Part shown: positions 1-10,959 of the stretch, piece by piece | Layout of the letters: each line of letters starts with the position of its first letter | Position numbering within the stretch: the stretch's first letter is position 1 | Assembly (NCBI GenBank): GCA_024760905.1 | Contig: JALRMN010000025.1 | Location: 1,192,001 to 1,256,000, forward strand | Length of the DNA stretch: 64,000 nt | DNA from: Plotosus lineatus | Taxonomy: Eukaryota > Chordata > Actinopteri > Siluriformes > Plotosidae | Reading direction: 5' to 3' | Notes under the pieces: model-generated | What the model was told of the DNA's origin: nothing | The model's database searches: none | The model's input: the letters and a program-made list of their open reading frames with translations, nothing else | Position numbers and translations under genes: made by a program

Positions 1-309
1 TTATTCCCAATAAAAAAAAGCACACGTAGCTCTGCGCAGGGGATTAACTCACATCAACATCACAGCTTCTTTGGTTTGTAACACCTCTTACTCTCTCACT
101 CTAAAATTCTGTTTTGTCCTCCGGTTTCAGTTGGAGGGGCGTGGGTGAACTGCTCGGACTTAATGCAGTTAATACCTGAATTCAGTCGTGTCATGCCTAA
201 TGCAATACAGTACGTTCCTCTAGTGGACATTTTTGAAAACTGCAGTGCTGTATGTTTATAAAGAGAATGTACTGAAAGGTGTTTTATGTGTATGCTGTGT
301 AATGTTTAT
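1..309. other. No gene recognised
   Basis: AT-leaning sequence with no convincing ORF, splice structure or known repeat motif. Confidence 0.4.
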
Positions 310-511
310 ATTCATTCATTCATTTTCTGTAACTGCTTAATCCTAATTAGGGTCACAGGGAGGCTTTCGCCCACCTTAGCCAACTCCGAATGAGGGCAGA
401 GTACACCCTGGATGGCTCACCAGGCCATCGCAGGGCAGAAACACACTGAGGGCAGTGCAGCTCCTCTTTACAAAAGTCAGCAATGGGTCTTTTAAATGAA
501 ACTCACACCAC
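310..511 (-). mobile_element. tRNA-type SINE, tail type A, 5'-truncated
   Basis: Reads on the minus strand. The 3' tail (attcattcattttctgtaa, then the inverse of cctaattaggat) lies at the left, followed by the inverse of the body motifs found in complete copies elsewhere (gcagggcagaaacacac, aaagtcagcaatgg). The tRNA-like head is missing. The copy has several substitutions, so it is fairly old. Confidence 0.8.
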
Positions 512-617
512 ACTTAGCCTTATAACTATAAACTATTGCATTTATTGCAAGTTTCAAATTTTGGTCCTGCCGTTTTTAAACTTGTGACAAAGATTATGTT
601 CTCAGGCAAGTCTACGA
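512..617 (+). repeat. Local duplicate, copy 1 (partner at 1170-1285)
   Basis: The stretch beginning acttagccttataactata recurs at 1170 with scattered changes, through ttaaacttgtgacaaag and a gcaagtctac end. In this copy a Tc1 end follows directly. In the partner a SINE was inserted at about the same point. Confidence 0.7.
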
Positions 618-738
618 GTCCTTCTCAAAAAATTCTTATTGTGATTAAGTTCATTATTTTCTGTAATGTACTGATATAAATTAAACTTTCATATATTTTA
701 GATTCATTGCGCACCAACTGAAATATTTCAGTTCTTTT
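618..738. mobile_element. Solo Tc1-type terminal repeat fragment
   Basis: The sequence from gtccttctcaaaaaattc through ttcattattttctgtaatg and caccaactgaaatatttcag matches the left terminal inverted repeat of the complete Tc1 element at 8973-10521. No transposase follows, so it is a broken end. Confidence 0.85.
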
Positions 739-883
739 ATTCTAATATTTCTGATTTGTATCATAAAAGTTTGCCATTGGTTTTAGGTCGGATGTGTTTC
801 CTGACACAACCCTCTGCATATCTCCGGGCTTGGGACCGGCATAAGGGGGAGAGTTACTAGTTAGTGCCCCCCCATGGCTGCAT
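739..883 (-). mobile_element. Solo RTE 5'-end segment
   Basis: The inverse of this segment matches the 5' leader of the RTE copies (ggtcccaagcccgga, then gcagagggttgtgtcaggaa). A second solo copy at 48346-48487 starts at the same left boundary (ctgatttgyatcataaaag). No coding sequence is attached. Confidence 0.7.
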
Positions 884-1169
884 TTGTGTCTTGCATATAT
901 AGCAGCATAATATTGAATTTGTAGCTCCACGTGGTCATGTTCATTTGTATCAATGATTTTTCAAATTTCTTTTTTGTATCAACCGGCAAAACTATCACTT
1001 TAAATGAATGGCTAAAATTTAACCAACCTATAAGTGTAACAAACGAGTAGATAGGCCCATCTAACAAAAATATTAGTCCTGGTAACAGTATTTATTCAGA
1101 AGTCGAGTGGATCTAAGGTTGCATTCACGGTGATGCCGGTTATAGATCTGCCTGTAGATCTGTATTATA
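884..1169. other. No gene recognised
   Basis: Non-coding sequence with no recognised repeat family. Confidence 0.35.
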
Positions 1170-1285
1170 CACTTAGCCTCATAACTATAAACTATTGCAT
1201 TTACTTCGGTTATAGTTTTAAATTTTGGTTCTGTAGTTTTTAAACTTGTGACAAAGATCTATTATGTTCTCATGCATGTCTACAT
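1170..1285 (+). repeat. Local duplicate, copy 2 (partner at 512-617)
   Basis: Shares acttagcc, ataactataaactattgc and ttaaacttgtgacaaag with the partner 650 bp upstream. It ends at the insertion point of the type B SINE. Confidence 0.7.
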
Positions 1286-1623
1286 CTGTCTTTCTTCCTT
1301 TTACTCGGGAGTTGCGACAGCGAATCATCTGATTCGCACGTTTGATTTGGCAGAGGTTTTTACGTCGGATGCCCTTCCTGTCACAACCCTTTTTAGCAAG
1401 GGACAGAAACACGCTGACGGCTTTGCAGCCTACTCTTTACGAAAGTCAGCAATGGTTCTTTTACATGCCTCACACCATAGACAGTGAGAGAAATGGCCCG
1501 CCCTTGATAACCCAGTTAGCTGCACTGGGGGGACAGTGACAACCTTGTGGAGGGTGGGACTTGAACCCCGAACCTTTTGGATCAGCGATCCAACGCCCTA
1601 TACCACTAGACCACCACTGCCCC
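1282..1623 (-). mobile_element. Complete tRNA-type SINE, tail type B
   Basis: In sense (minus) order: a tRNA-like head with box A tggtctagtgg and box B ggttcaagtcc, a body (cagtgcagctaactgggtta, then aaccattgctgacttt), then the type B tail (ttgtgacaggaagggcatcc, a gctgtsgcgac-type end and aaagga). An imperfect 12-bp target duplication (tcatgcatgtct at 1270, tcacgcaagtct at 1624) flanks it. It is the only complete type B copy in the window. Confidence 0.9.
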
Positions 1624-1629
1624 TCACGC

Positions 1630-1631
<2 letters not shown>

Positions 1632-1680
<49 letters not shown>

Positions 1681-1682
1681 GC
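1632..1682. repeat. (TC)n(TA)n microsatellite
   Basis: An uninterrupted tc run passes directly into an at run. Confidence 0.95.
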
Positions 1683-2102
1683 ATCAGGATTACCGTCTTT
1701 ATATATTTCTGTAGATGTTTATAATTTTTCATTTCTGAGACTTTTAGTTTATCTTTATCTCATACTTACTTGATATGAAATAATTCTGTACACACAATTT
1801 CATCGGGATCAATAAAGTATTCTGTTTCTGATTATTCAATAGTAGTGAGGCATTGAAGCATTTGACTGGATATTTCTGCTAACAGTGATTGATCAGCATT
1901 TTTACAGGATTACAGCAGTTTCCTAAGTTATTGCTTATCCTAATATTGATGAATATGGCTGGGTGGTACATATTAGGCTAAGCGGTTGTGTTGGCCATGC
2001 AATGTACTCTCAAGTTATCTCTCAAGTATCTTTGCCCAGAGTCAGCAGAAATAGGCTCGAGCCTCCCTGTGACTCTAGTAGTACTTTCTATAACAATATA
2101 TA
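1683..2102. other. No gene recognised
   Basis: AT-rich non-coding sequence with no supported feature. Confidence 0.35.
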
Positions 2103-2643
2103 CAGTCGGCCCCCTTTCTATGAAAACCCCTGAATAGAAAAAATCCAGTATACGAAAAACATTTTCCTAATTTGTTTGTCCTCTGTATACAAAACAACCC
2201 CTTTTTTAAACGAAAAGACCAAATGAGCCATTCAAACAACGTGCGAGTTGCTTTCTCATTGGCTGCCCCCCAACATCCCACTTCACTGGTCTCCCATTGG
2301 CAAGGAGGGATGACGCAGCTCCCTCCCATTGGCTATCTCTCAACATCCCGCCCTGCTGGCCTCCCATTGGCTAGGAAGGGATGACGCTGTCGTTCCAACT
2401 TTGTTCAAGTTTGTGTGTGAACCGTGTTCAGTTTGTGCATTCCAACTGTATTTTATCGCTCAGGCTTTTAACCTTTTCATAAACATTTGCAAGATTATAA
2501 CTCCTGCTAAGAAGACATGGTCAACACGCGTGCACACGCACACACACACGCACACATAACACGTACACACATGCGTGTGATTCTCATTGCCATGGTCATT
2601 GTAAGATTATAACTCTGTTCAGAAGACATGGTCAACACTCGCG

Positions 2644-2685
<42 letters not shown>

Positions 2686-2800
2686 ATTCCCGGTGCATTG
2701 GTCATGGTAAGATTATAACTTTGCTGAAGATATGATCAGCATACGCGCACGCACTCGCACACACACTCAACATAGAGGGACCTGTGCCAGCCTTTAAACT
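2103..2800 (+). mobile_element. pogo/Tigger-like MITE, 3'-truncated
   Basis: Begins ta-CAGTCGGCCCCCTTTCTATG, the same terminus as the elements at 13094-13777 (inverted) and 41436-42280. The interior has four ATTGGC boxes (near 2258, 2293, 2328 and 2366) alternating with gatgacgc. It then has about three tandem units of taagattataactctg plus agacatggtcaacac, each carrying a (CA)n run. The right terminus is not found. The superfamily is inferred from the CAGT-type terminus and TA flank. Confidence 0.75.
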
Positions 2801-2842
2801 ATAACACAGCTCCGAGCCTGTTGTGCCATTTAAACATTCAGT

Positions 2843-2920
2843 ACTATAAAATGACAATCCCCTCTTTAGATCATTAGCTAAACCCTTCATGCTCTAAAGA
2901 GGGGATTTTCATTTTATAGT
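2843..2920. repeat. Near-perfect hairpin, 28-bp arms
   Basis: The arms actataaaatgacaatccc...(2843-2870) and 2893-2920 are reverse complements except for one base, with a 22-base loop. It may be the collapsed remnant of a very small inverted-repeat element. Confidence 0.8.
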
Positions 2921-3028
2921 GTTAAGTCTACAGAGAAATAGTCATAATGAAAAATATGAAATGTTTAAAAAAATTGCATTTAAATGTACAAAGACATTTT
3001 CTTTAAAATATCTAAATACTTACATATA

Positions 3029-3330
3029 CAGTAGGCCCTTGTTATTCGCGGGGTTCGGTTCTGGATAATGAAGATAATCCGCGAGTTCTGTACCCGGAAG
3101 TAAAACCCCATGTATCATATATGCGCAAATGATCAACTGGAAGTAAAATACTATGTATTTATTATGTGCGGTAAAATATACTTCTTGAACACATTCTATG
3201 CACAATTTTACTCATTAATACAGTATTAATGTAATAAAATGTAGTAATGATTAAGAAAAACTTTTTAATTTTTACTGTGATATTTATTGATAATAAAATA
3301 TAAACATTGTACAGCGCATACATACATATA
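3029..3330 (+). mobile_element. Tigger/pogo-like terminus fragment
   Basis: Starts ta-CAGTAGGCCCTTGTTATTCG, resembling Tigger-type ends (CAGT, pyrimidine-rich, then TTATYCGCG). No matching opposite terminus is present before the LINE begins. A low-confidence family call. Confidence 0.45.
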
Positions 3331-3399
3331 TATGTGTCAAATGGGTGTTGTGATGCGCAGTGTGGTAGTTGTGGTCATAGTAGTAGTGCTTGTCACCTC

Positions 3400-6300
3400 T
3401 CGCTTTCAACGAACACCACTGGCTAGCAGCTTGCCTGTGAAAAGGGGAGCCGAGTGAGTAAGTCTCTCCCTGTCAGTACATAGCCTCTCCACCATCAAGC
3501 CCCATGTAGTGCGTCCTCGCGGCGACACGTGGTAACTGAGTACCTTGCGGACTCAGGCTGAACTACAGGGGACTCTGAGGAGGTTTGGCCCCCAGACATG
3601 CGGCATGCAGGCCCACCGGCGTGTGGACACGCCCTGATGCCCATGAACCAAACCCCCAACTATGATTTAAATAGTCCCACTGCCTTGTGGATTTCCTTGG
3701 TTGGGAGAAGGCTAAGGAGTAAACCCTACAGAAATCCGGAGTGGAGCCCCTAAGGCAGTTGGTCTGAGGATTCCCCTACCTTCTGGCAACTCCTGCAGCT
3801 GCGTTGGTACCAAATTGTACTGGATCTTCCTTTCCTTTGGATGCTATCACCAAGGCCGAAAGGGGGGACTTGGGGGCAGCCCAAGTTCTCCATAGCTCCC
3901 GCCCAGGCTCATAGCGCACTGGAGAGGACACTCCAGCATTGATGCAAGACTTCGGCTCAACACGGGAAGTAGCAGTTACCGGTTAAAAGCTCATTCCGAT
4001 TGGTGTAGGATACGGGCGCCTGGGGCTACTTCTGACAGTGGGAGAGACCATAGTGTCTTACTGGACAGTTACCGCCCGCTCCAAGCTGGGCAGCCCCCAG
4101 CCAGTAAGGTGCTGTCCCGCCACAGCTCGCCTGCCTTGCTGGGTGCGTAGGGCTTAGGGACTGACCATCCCGACAAGCAAGATGTAAATTCTGCACCAGG
4201 CAGACAAAAACAGATAAATACGAAGACTCCAGCTCTTCGAATAGCAAGCTGGAACGTACGGACTATGTGTCCTGGTCTGACAAGTGATCTTCAGCAAATT
4301 GACGATGCCCACAAGACTGCAGTCATCGACCATGAACTGACACATCTGAATATCGACATTGCTTGTCTACAGGAAACATGCCTGGCTGACGGTGGTGATA
4401 TCAAAGAGGCCAACTACACCTTCTACTGGCAGGGCCTGCCACAAGACGACCCGAGATTGCATGGTGTAGGTTTCGCTGTGAAGAACTCGCTGACTACGGC
4501 GATTGAACCTCCTACCAGTGGATCAGAGAGAATCTTCGCTTTACACCTCTCTACAACTGCAGGCTTTGTAAATCTCCTCAGCATCTAAGCGCCAACACTC
4601 CATTCCACCCCAGAGGCCAAGAACCAGTTTTACAAGGCTCTGGATGATGCAATTTCCAGGATCCCCAGCACTGAAGGACTTTACCTACTAGGAGACTTCA
4701 ATGCTGGAGTGGGTGCCGACTGTGACACCTGGCCTTCCTGCCTTGGTCACCACGGTAAAGGCAGGATGAATGAGAATGGACAGAGGTTGTTGGAACTGTG
4801 CTGCCATCATGGCCTGTGTGTAACAAATACATACTTCAAGTGCAAAGACCGCCACAAAGTATTTTGGAGACACCCCAGATCTTGCCACTGGCATCAGCTA
4901 GACCTTATCCTCACCAGGCGCACGGATCTGAGCAGCGTTCTCCACACTAGAAGTTTCCATAGCGCAGACTGCGACACAGACCACACACTTGTTGGAAGCA
5001 GGATAAGGCTGACAACAAAGAGGATCCATCACTCCAAAACTAAAGGCCTCCCACGCATCAACACCTGCTCTTCAAGGGATCCCCAGTGACTCCAACTGTT
5101 TCATGACACAGTCAAGGAGAAGTTGGCTTTGCAGACTCCTGGCAAAGACATCAACAGCAAGTGGTGCTTCCTGAGACATACTATCTACACAACAGCTCTC
5201 ACTGCATTTGGGGGGAAAAAGGAGCGTCGGAGTGTAGACTGGTATGAGGCTCACTAGGAGGAGATGCAGCCTGTGACAGAAGCCAAGAGGGAAGCCCTCC
5301 AAGCATACAAGCAAAACCCCAGCACCAGTACTCGGGACACCCTCAAAGCTGGACAAAACAAGGCCCAGCAGACAGCCCGCTGATGTGCAAATTACTTCTG
5401 GCTGAACCTCTGCAGCAAGATCCAGATGGCAGCTGACACTGGCAACACAATGGCCATGTACAATGGCATCAAGACAGCTACTGGCCCAACCACAATTAAG
5501 ACTGCACCCCTCAAGACCAAGACCGGGGAGGTGATCACGGACCAAGGCAAGCAGCTTGAATGCTGGGTGGAACATTACCTGGAGCTGTACGCAACCAAGA
5601 ATGTGGTGACCGATGCAGCATTAAATGCCCTGCCAAACTTACCTGTCATGGAGGATCTGGCTTACCTGCCTTCAGTGGACGAACTGGGCAAAGCCATTGA
5701 TTGTCTGGCTTGTGGAAAAGCCCCTGGAAAGGATGGCATCCCCCATGAAGTCTTGAAGAGTGGCAAGCCAGCACTCCTGCAGCACCTCCATGAGCTGCTG
5801 TGCTTATGCTGGAAGGAAGGGTTCATCCCCCAGGACATGCACGATGCAAACATTGTAACCCTCTACAAAAACAAGGGCGACCGCAGGGACTGTAACAGCT
5901 ACCATGGCATCTCCCTCCTTAGCATCATAGGGAAAGTCTTTGCTCGTGTTGTCCTTACTTGCCTTCAGATTCTTGCTTCCCGGGTGTACCCAGAATCGCA
6001 GTGTGGTTTCAGGGCAGGCCGATCCACAGTTGATATGATCTTCTCACTTCATCAACTGCAAGAGAAGTGTCGGGATCAGCAGAAGCCCTTGTACATTTGC
6101 TTTCATAGACCTGACTAAAGCATTCGACCTGGTCAGCAGAAGCGGACTCTTCAGCCTCCTGCAGAAGATTGGATGTCCTCAAAGGTTACTCCAAATCGTG
6201 ACCTCATTTCACGAGGACATGCACAGCACAGTCTGCTTCAATGGTGGGACTTCTGCAGCCTTCCCAGTGAGCTGCATAGTGAGTAGGCTGCGTCCTAGCT

Positions 6301-7352
6301 CTGACACTCTTTGGGATATTCTTCTCGATGCTTCTTTCGTATGCCTTCTCTGACAGTGAGGAACGAATCCATATCCACCCAGATCAGATGGAAAATTGTT
6401 TAACATAGCTTGACTGCACGCTAAGACGAAGGTGAGGCAGGTCCTCATCCGCGAGATGCTGTTCGCGGATGACGCTGCACTGACGTCCCACACTGAGGCT
6501 GGTCTTCAAGAGCTAGCCAATCGCCTGTCCCATGCCTGTAATGAATTCGGACTGACCATCAGCCTGAAGAAGACAAACATCCTGGCCCAGGGCACAAACA
6601 CAGTCCCAAACATCAACATAAATAACACGCAGCTTGAGGTCGTGGACTCCTTCACCTACCTAGGATCCACTATCACCAACACTCTCTCTCGACACAGAGA
6701 TCTCATGTAGAATTGGGAAAGCCGCCGCAGTAATGTCCAAACTGAACAAGTGTGTATGGAGTAACACCCAGCTAACGGAGAACACCAAGCTATGTGTCTA
6801 CCAGGCCTGTGTACTCAGCACACTCCTTTATGGCAGTGAGGCCTGGTCCACGTACGCTGGTCAGGAAAAGCGGCTCAACAGCTTCCACCTCCGCTATCTC
6901 AGGCGTCTGCTCCATATAAAATAGCAAGACAAAGTAATCAACACCGAGGTACTACAGCGTGCTGGCATGCCAAGTCTGCTTGCACTGCTGAGCCAGATAC
7001 GACTTGGGTCACGTAAGGCGAATGGGCGAGGGGGCGCATCCCTAAAGACATGTTGTGTGGAGAGCTGAGTGAGGGCTCCCGCCACACAGGAAGACCACAG
7101 CTTCGGCACAAGGACGTGTGCAAGCGGGACATGAAATTATCTGGCATCGACATCAACACCTGGGAAGGCACTGCTGAAACACACCAGCTCTGGAAGACCA
7201 CTGTCAAAGTGGGGGCCATGGCACCTCAAATCCCTTTTGTATGCAATAATTGTTTAAGAAACTGTCACTCTAGGGTGGGCCTTTACAGTCACTACCACAA
7301 ATGCCTACCATAGCGCTACACCATCATCTCTCGAGACGTACGGCTGCCGACA
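3400..7352 (+). mobile_element. Near full-length non-LTR retrotransposon (LINE A)
   Basis: A GC-richer block with a 5' leader of about 830 bp (ctaaggagtaaaccc, atccggagtggagcccc), an endonuclease-RT ORF, and a 3' end tctcgagacgtacggctgcc passing into an (AC)n tract. The leader matches that of the LINE at 16440 (gagtaaacccc, atccggagtggagcccc, tctggcaactcctgca), so both belong to one lineage. I recall such elements as I/Nimb-like or CR1-like but cannot assign the clade. No target duplication was resolved. Confidence 0.85.
4245..7313 (+). pseudogene. LINE A endonuclease-reverse transcriptase ORF, broken
   Basis: Translates in pieces across several frames. The AP-endonuclease-like part has SWNVRTM (about 4247), HLNIDIACLQET, LLGDFNAGVG (about 4690) and a HPRSCHWHQLDLIL block near 4870. 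The RT part has GKAPGKDGIPHEVLK (about 5715), YKNKGDRRDCNSYHGISLL, QCGFRAGRSTVDM and FADDAALTS (about 6465), which is the catalytic ADD core. The C-terminus has a Cys/His module (CNNCLRNCHSRVGLYSH, about 7240) like those seen at the end of related elements. Stops fall after NLLSI, after SRDPQ and in AHxEEM. There is a frameshift at about 6105 and an apparent deletion near 6285. It is not functional. Confidence 0.9.
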
Positions 7353-7373
7353 ACGATATACACACACACACAC

Positions 7374-8867
7374 CATGGGTTGCAAAAGTATTCACACCCA
7401 TGACCAAAACTCAATTTCTTAGAACAGAACAAAGTGAAACTGAATTTCACCTGTTTATATGAAAATAAATAGCACAACAATCCATCACTGTTTTTGTTCA
7501 TAAGCACTCTTTACTATGAATAGAGTGCAAAAGTCTGTATTTCATTGTTGCAAAAGTATTCACACAATTGCACACTATAAACTATTGCATCACAGTGTCA
7601 CATGACTGTATTCAGTCACTTGTGACTTGTATAGGCTTGATTTCTCCCTGGAAATAGTGCCCAATATTCATCTGTCCACAATCATCCCATGATTGTCAGC
7701 AGACAACAGTCATGAAGTCCAAGGAGCTGTCAGAAGACCTGAGAAAGAAAGTTGTAGAGAAGCATAGAGATGAGCAAAGCTATGTAGCCATCGCAAGTTC
7801 ACTCAATGTGCCAAAAAGTACTGTTGCATCACTGGTCCAGAAGTGGAAGTGCCATGGTACCACTGAATCTCCGAAGAACAGGGCGTCCCTCCAAGATCAC
7901 AACAAAAGGCAAGATGAAACTGCTCAGGGAAGCCAGAGCAAACCCCTCCATCACTCTTGAAGACCTGAAGAAGTCTCTCCAGGGTGCTGGGACTAATGTA
8001 CACAAGTCCACAATATCCCGCACTTTACACAAGGAAGGTCTCTATGGGCGTGTCACAAAGAAGAAGCCATATCTGAAGAAACAACATCTCAACGCTCGTT
8101 TGGAGTATGCTGCCACACATCTGAAAGACACTCCTGCGACGTGGGAAAGCGTGATCTGGTCAGATGAAATGAAAGTAGAACTTTTTGGCCTGAACACCAA
8201 TAGGTATGTTTGGTGCAAAGCCAACACAGCTGACAATCTGGCTAATACCATCCCGACCGTGAAACATAGAGGTGGGAGCATAATTCTATGGGGCTGTTTC
8301 TCTTCCTCCGGTCCTGGTGAGCTTGTCCGTGTGCAAGGAATTATGAGTAGTGCGAAATATATTGACATCCTGGAGAAAAACCTCTTCAAGTCTGCAAAAA
8401 GCCTGAGCCTTGGGAGGAAGTTCACCTTTCAGCAGGATAATGATTCAAAACATATGGCCCGAGTGATACAAGAATGGCTCAGGAAGAAGAAAGTGAAGAC
8501 TGGCCCAGTCAAAGCCCAGATCTCAACCTGATAGAAAACCTGGGGAGGGCTCTGAAGATTGCCGTCCACTGAAAGTCACCAAGTAACCTGACTCAGCTGG
8601 AGCAGTATTGCAAAGAGGAGTGGGCAAAACTGTCCAAGGACCATTGCACAAAACTCGTTGCTGGCTATCCAAAGCGATCAGAAGTTGTTATTGCTGCTTC
8701 AGGAGCTGCAACCAAGTACCTATTGTGACTTAATGACTTCGTGTGAATACTTTTGCAACAATGAAATATAGACTTTTGCGATCTATTCTTGGTAAAGAGT
8801 GCTTACGAACAAAAACAGTGATGGCTTATCGTGCCTGTGCTATTTCCTTTCATATAAACAGGTGAAA

Positions 8868-8869
<2 letters not shown>
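7374..8869 (+). mobile_element. Tc1-type DNA transposon 1, right end truncated
   Basis: The left inverted repeat runs 7376-7567 (gttgcaaaagtattcacacc, inner repeat tgttgcaaaagtattcaca). The right arm at 8737-8869 is its inverse (gtgtgaatacttttgcaaca) but stops short where a (GT)n tract begins, so the outer terminus is lost. The transposase lies between them. Confidence 0.9.
7712..8728 (+). pseudogene. Tc1-like transposase, frameshifted
   Basis: Starts MKSKELSEDLRKKVVEKH at 7712, the usual N-terminus with paired helix-turn-helix segments (SYVAIASSLNVPKSTVASLV). The frame shifts near 7875 into GRPSKITTKGKMKLLREA, the linker and second HTH. The catalytic region has WSDE (first Asp), FTFQQDND (second Asp), and, after another frameshift near 8510, SPDLNLIENL with the expected Glu. 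An in-frame stop follows shortly after (near 8570). The end ATKYLL matches family C-termini. All three DDE positions survive, but the reading frame does not. Confidence 0.9.

Positions 8870-8960
<91 letters not shown>
8870..8960. repeat. (GT)n(AT)n compound microsatellite
   Basis: Uninterrupted gt repeats pass into at repeats. The tract separates the truncated Tc1 element 1 from Tc1 element 2. Confidence 0.95.
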
Positions 8961-8972
8961 ATAATGTGTATC

Positions 8973-10517
8973 TAGTCCTTCTCAAAAAATTAGCATATTG
9001 TGATAAAGTTCATTATTTTCTGTAATGTACTGATAAAAATTAAACTTTCATATATTTTAGATTCATTGCACACCAACTGAAATATTTCAGGTCTTTTATT
9101 GTTTTAATACTGATGATTTTGGCATACAGCTCATGAAAACCCAAAATTCCTATCTCAAAAAATTAGCATATTTCATCCGACCAATTAAAAAAAGTGCTTT
9201 TAATACAAAAAAGTCAACCTTCAAATTACTATGTTCAGTTATGCACTCAATACTTGGTCGGGAATCCTTTTGCAGAAATGACTGCTTCAATGCGGCGTGG
9301 CATGGAGGCAATCAGCCTGTGGCACTGTTGAGGTGTTATGGAGGCCCAGGATGCTTCGATAGCTGCCCTAAGCTCATCCACAGTGTTGGGTCTGGTGTCT
9401 TTCAACTTTCTCTTCGCAATATCCCACAGATTCTCTATGGGGTTCAGGTCAGAGGAGTTGGCAAGCCAATTAAGCTCAGTAATACCATGGTCAGTAAACC
9501 ATTTAGCAGTGGTTTTGGCACTGTGAGCAGGTGCCAGGTTGTGCTGAAAAAGGAAATCTTCATCTCCATAAAGCTTTTCAGCAGATGGAAGCATGAAGTG
9601 CTCCAAAATCTCCTGATGGCTCGCTGCACTGACCCTGCCCTTGATTAAACACAGTGGACCAACACCAGCAGCTGACATGGTACCCCAGAACATCACTGAC
9701 TGTGGGTACTTGACACTGGACTTCAGGCATTTTGGCATTTCCTTCTCTCCAGTCTTCCTCCTCGACTCTGGCACCTTGATTTCCGATCGACATGCAAAAT
9801 TTCCTTTCATCCGAAAAAAGTACTTTGGACCACTGAGCAACAGTCCAGTGCTGCCTCTCTGTAGCCCTTTTCAGGCGCTTCTGCCGCTGTTTCTGATTCA
9901 AAGTGGCTTGACCTGGGGAATGCGGCACCTGTAGCCCATTTCCTGCACACGCCTGTGCACGGTGGCTCTGGATGTTTCTACTCCAGATTCAGTCCACTGC
10001 TTTCACAGGTCCCCCAAGGTCTGGAATCAGCCCTTCTTTCACTTTTTCCTTCCCACAGACATCCCACTGAGGTGCCTTGATAGAGCACTCTGGGAACACC
10101 CTATTCACTCAGATTTCTTTCTGTCTTTCTCTCTTGCTTGAGGGTGTCAATGATGGCCTTCTGGACAGCAGTCAGGTCGGCAGTCTGACCCATGATCGCG
10201 GTTTTGAGTAATGAACCAGGCTGGGAGTTTTTAAAAGCCTCAGGAATCTTTTGCAGGTGTTTGGAGTTAATTGGTTGATTCAGATGATTAGGTTAATAGT
10301 TTGTTTAGAGTACCTTTTCATGATGTGCTAATTTTTTGAGATAGGAATTTTGGGTTTTCATGAGCTGTATGCCAAAATCATCAGTATTAAAACAATAAAA
10401 GACCTGAAATATTTCAGTTGGTGTGCAATGAATCTAAAATATATGAAAGTTTAATTTTTATCAGTACATTACAGAAAATAATGAACTTTATCACAATATT
10501 CTAATTTTTTGAGAAGG

Positions 10518-10521
<4 letters not shown>
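8973..10521 (-). mobile_element. Tc1-type DNA transposon 2, complete, TA-flanked
   Basis: Both ends are present. The left end is ta-gtccttctcaaaaaatta and the right end is its inverse followed by ta. The inverted repeats are long, about 200 bp (8973-9172 and 10325-10521), and include catgaaaacccaaaattcct. The 1.55-kb size fits the family. It is a different subfamily from Tc1 element 1. Confidence 0.95.
9247..10194 (-). pseudogene. Tc1-like transposase, frameshifted and catalytically altered
   Basis: The ATG at 10194 gives MGQTADLTAVQKAIIDTLKQ, but the frame is lost soon after. Later blocks are KVLFSDERKF (first catalytic Asp), a frame change near 9770, SVMFWGTMSAAGVGPLCLI, then FQHNLAPAHS where the family usually has an Asp two residues before APAH (here Asn), then SSDLNPIENLWD with the third residue. 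The C-terminus EAVISAKGFPTKY is typical. Frameshifts plus the loss of the second Asp mean it is dead. Confidence 0.9.
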
Positions 10522-10570
<49 letters not shown>

Positions 10571-10572
10571 AT
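10522..10572. repeat. (GT)n(TA)n microsatellite
   Basis: A compound tract abuts the right end of Tc1 element 2. The same composition lies on its left, so the element may have inserted within one tract. Confidence 0.9.
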
Positions 10573-10959
10573 ATGAATTCTTTGTGTGGTTCAAAGAGTC
10601 AAGTTGCAAAATAGAAAATAAGACTCAAATCAACAAAAAACACAAACTGCTCTAAAATAAATACATAAAAATTCTATATTTGAAACGGATCTTACACAGA
10701 CCAATTAAACATAATAATAATAACAATAATACAATGAATAAATAATTAGTAAATAACAACAGCAATAAATTGAATTACACTAAATTATGTTATATTACAA
10801 TTATATTATAATTATTTTGCACTATGCCCATTATTTTGTTTGGGGGGGAAAATGGACAGTTCTCTGGGTTAACAAAATGGCCACAATTTCAAAGTGAGAT
10901 GTTTCACATTCTCAGAGCAAGGTTTAGACATAACTTAGTCAGTACACCAGGTTTATTTA
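10573..10959. other. No gene recognised
   Basis: AT-rich, with short ataata runs. No feature is supported. Confidence 0.35.

Noticed and set aside
2507..2698. Cys/Val-rich frames around 2507-2698, 39928-40209 and 46104-46378
   Set aside because: Produced by (CA)n/(GT)n tracts.
8803..8985. Possible coding frame across the GT/AT tract between the two Tc1 elements
   Set aside because: Ile-Tyr and His-Thr repeats from the microsatellite only.
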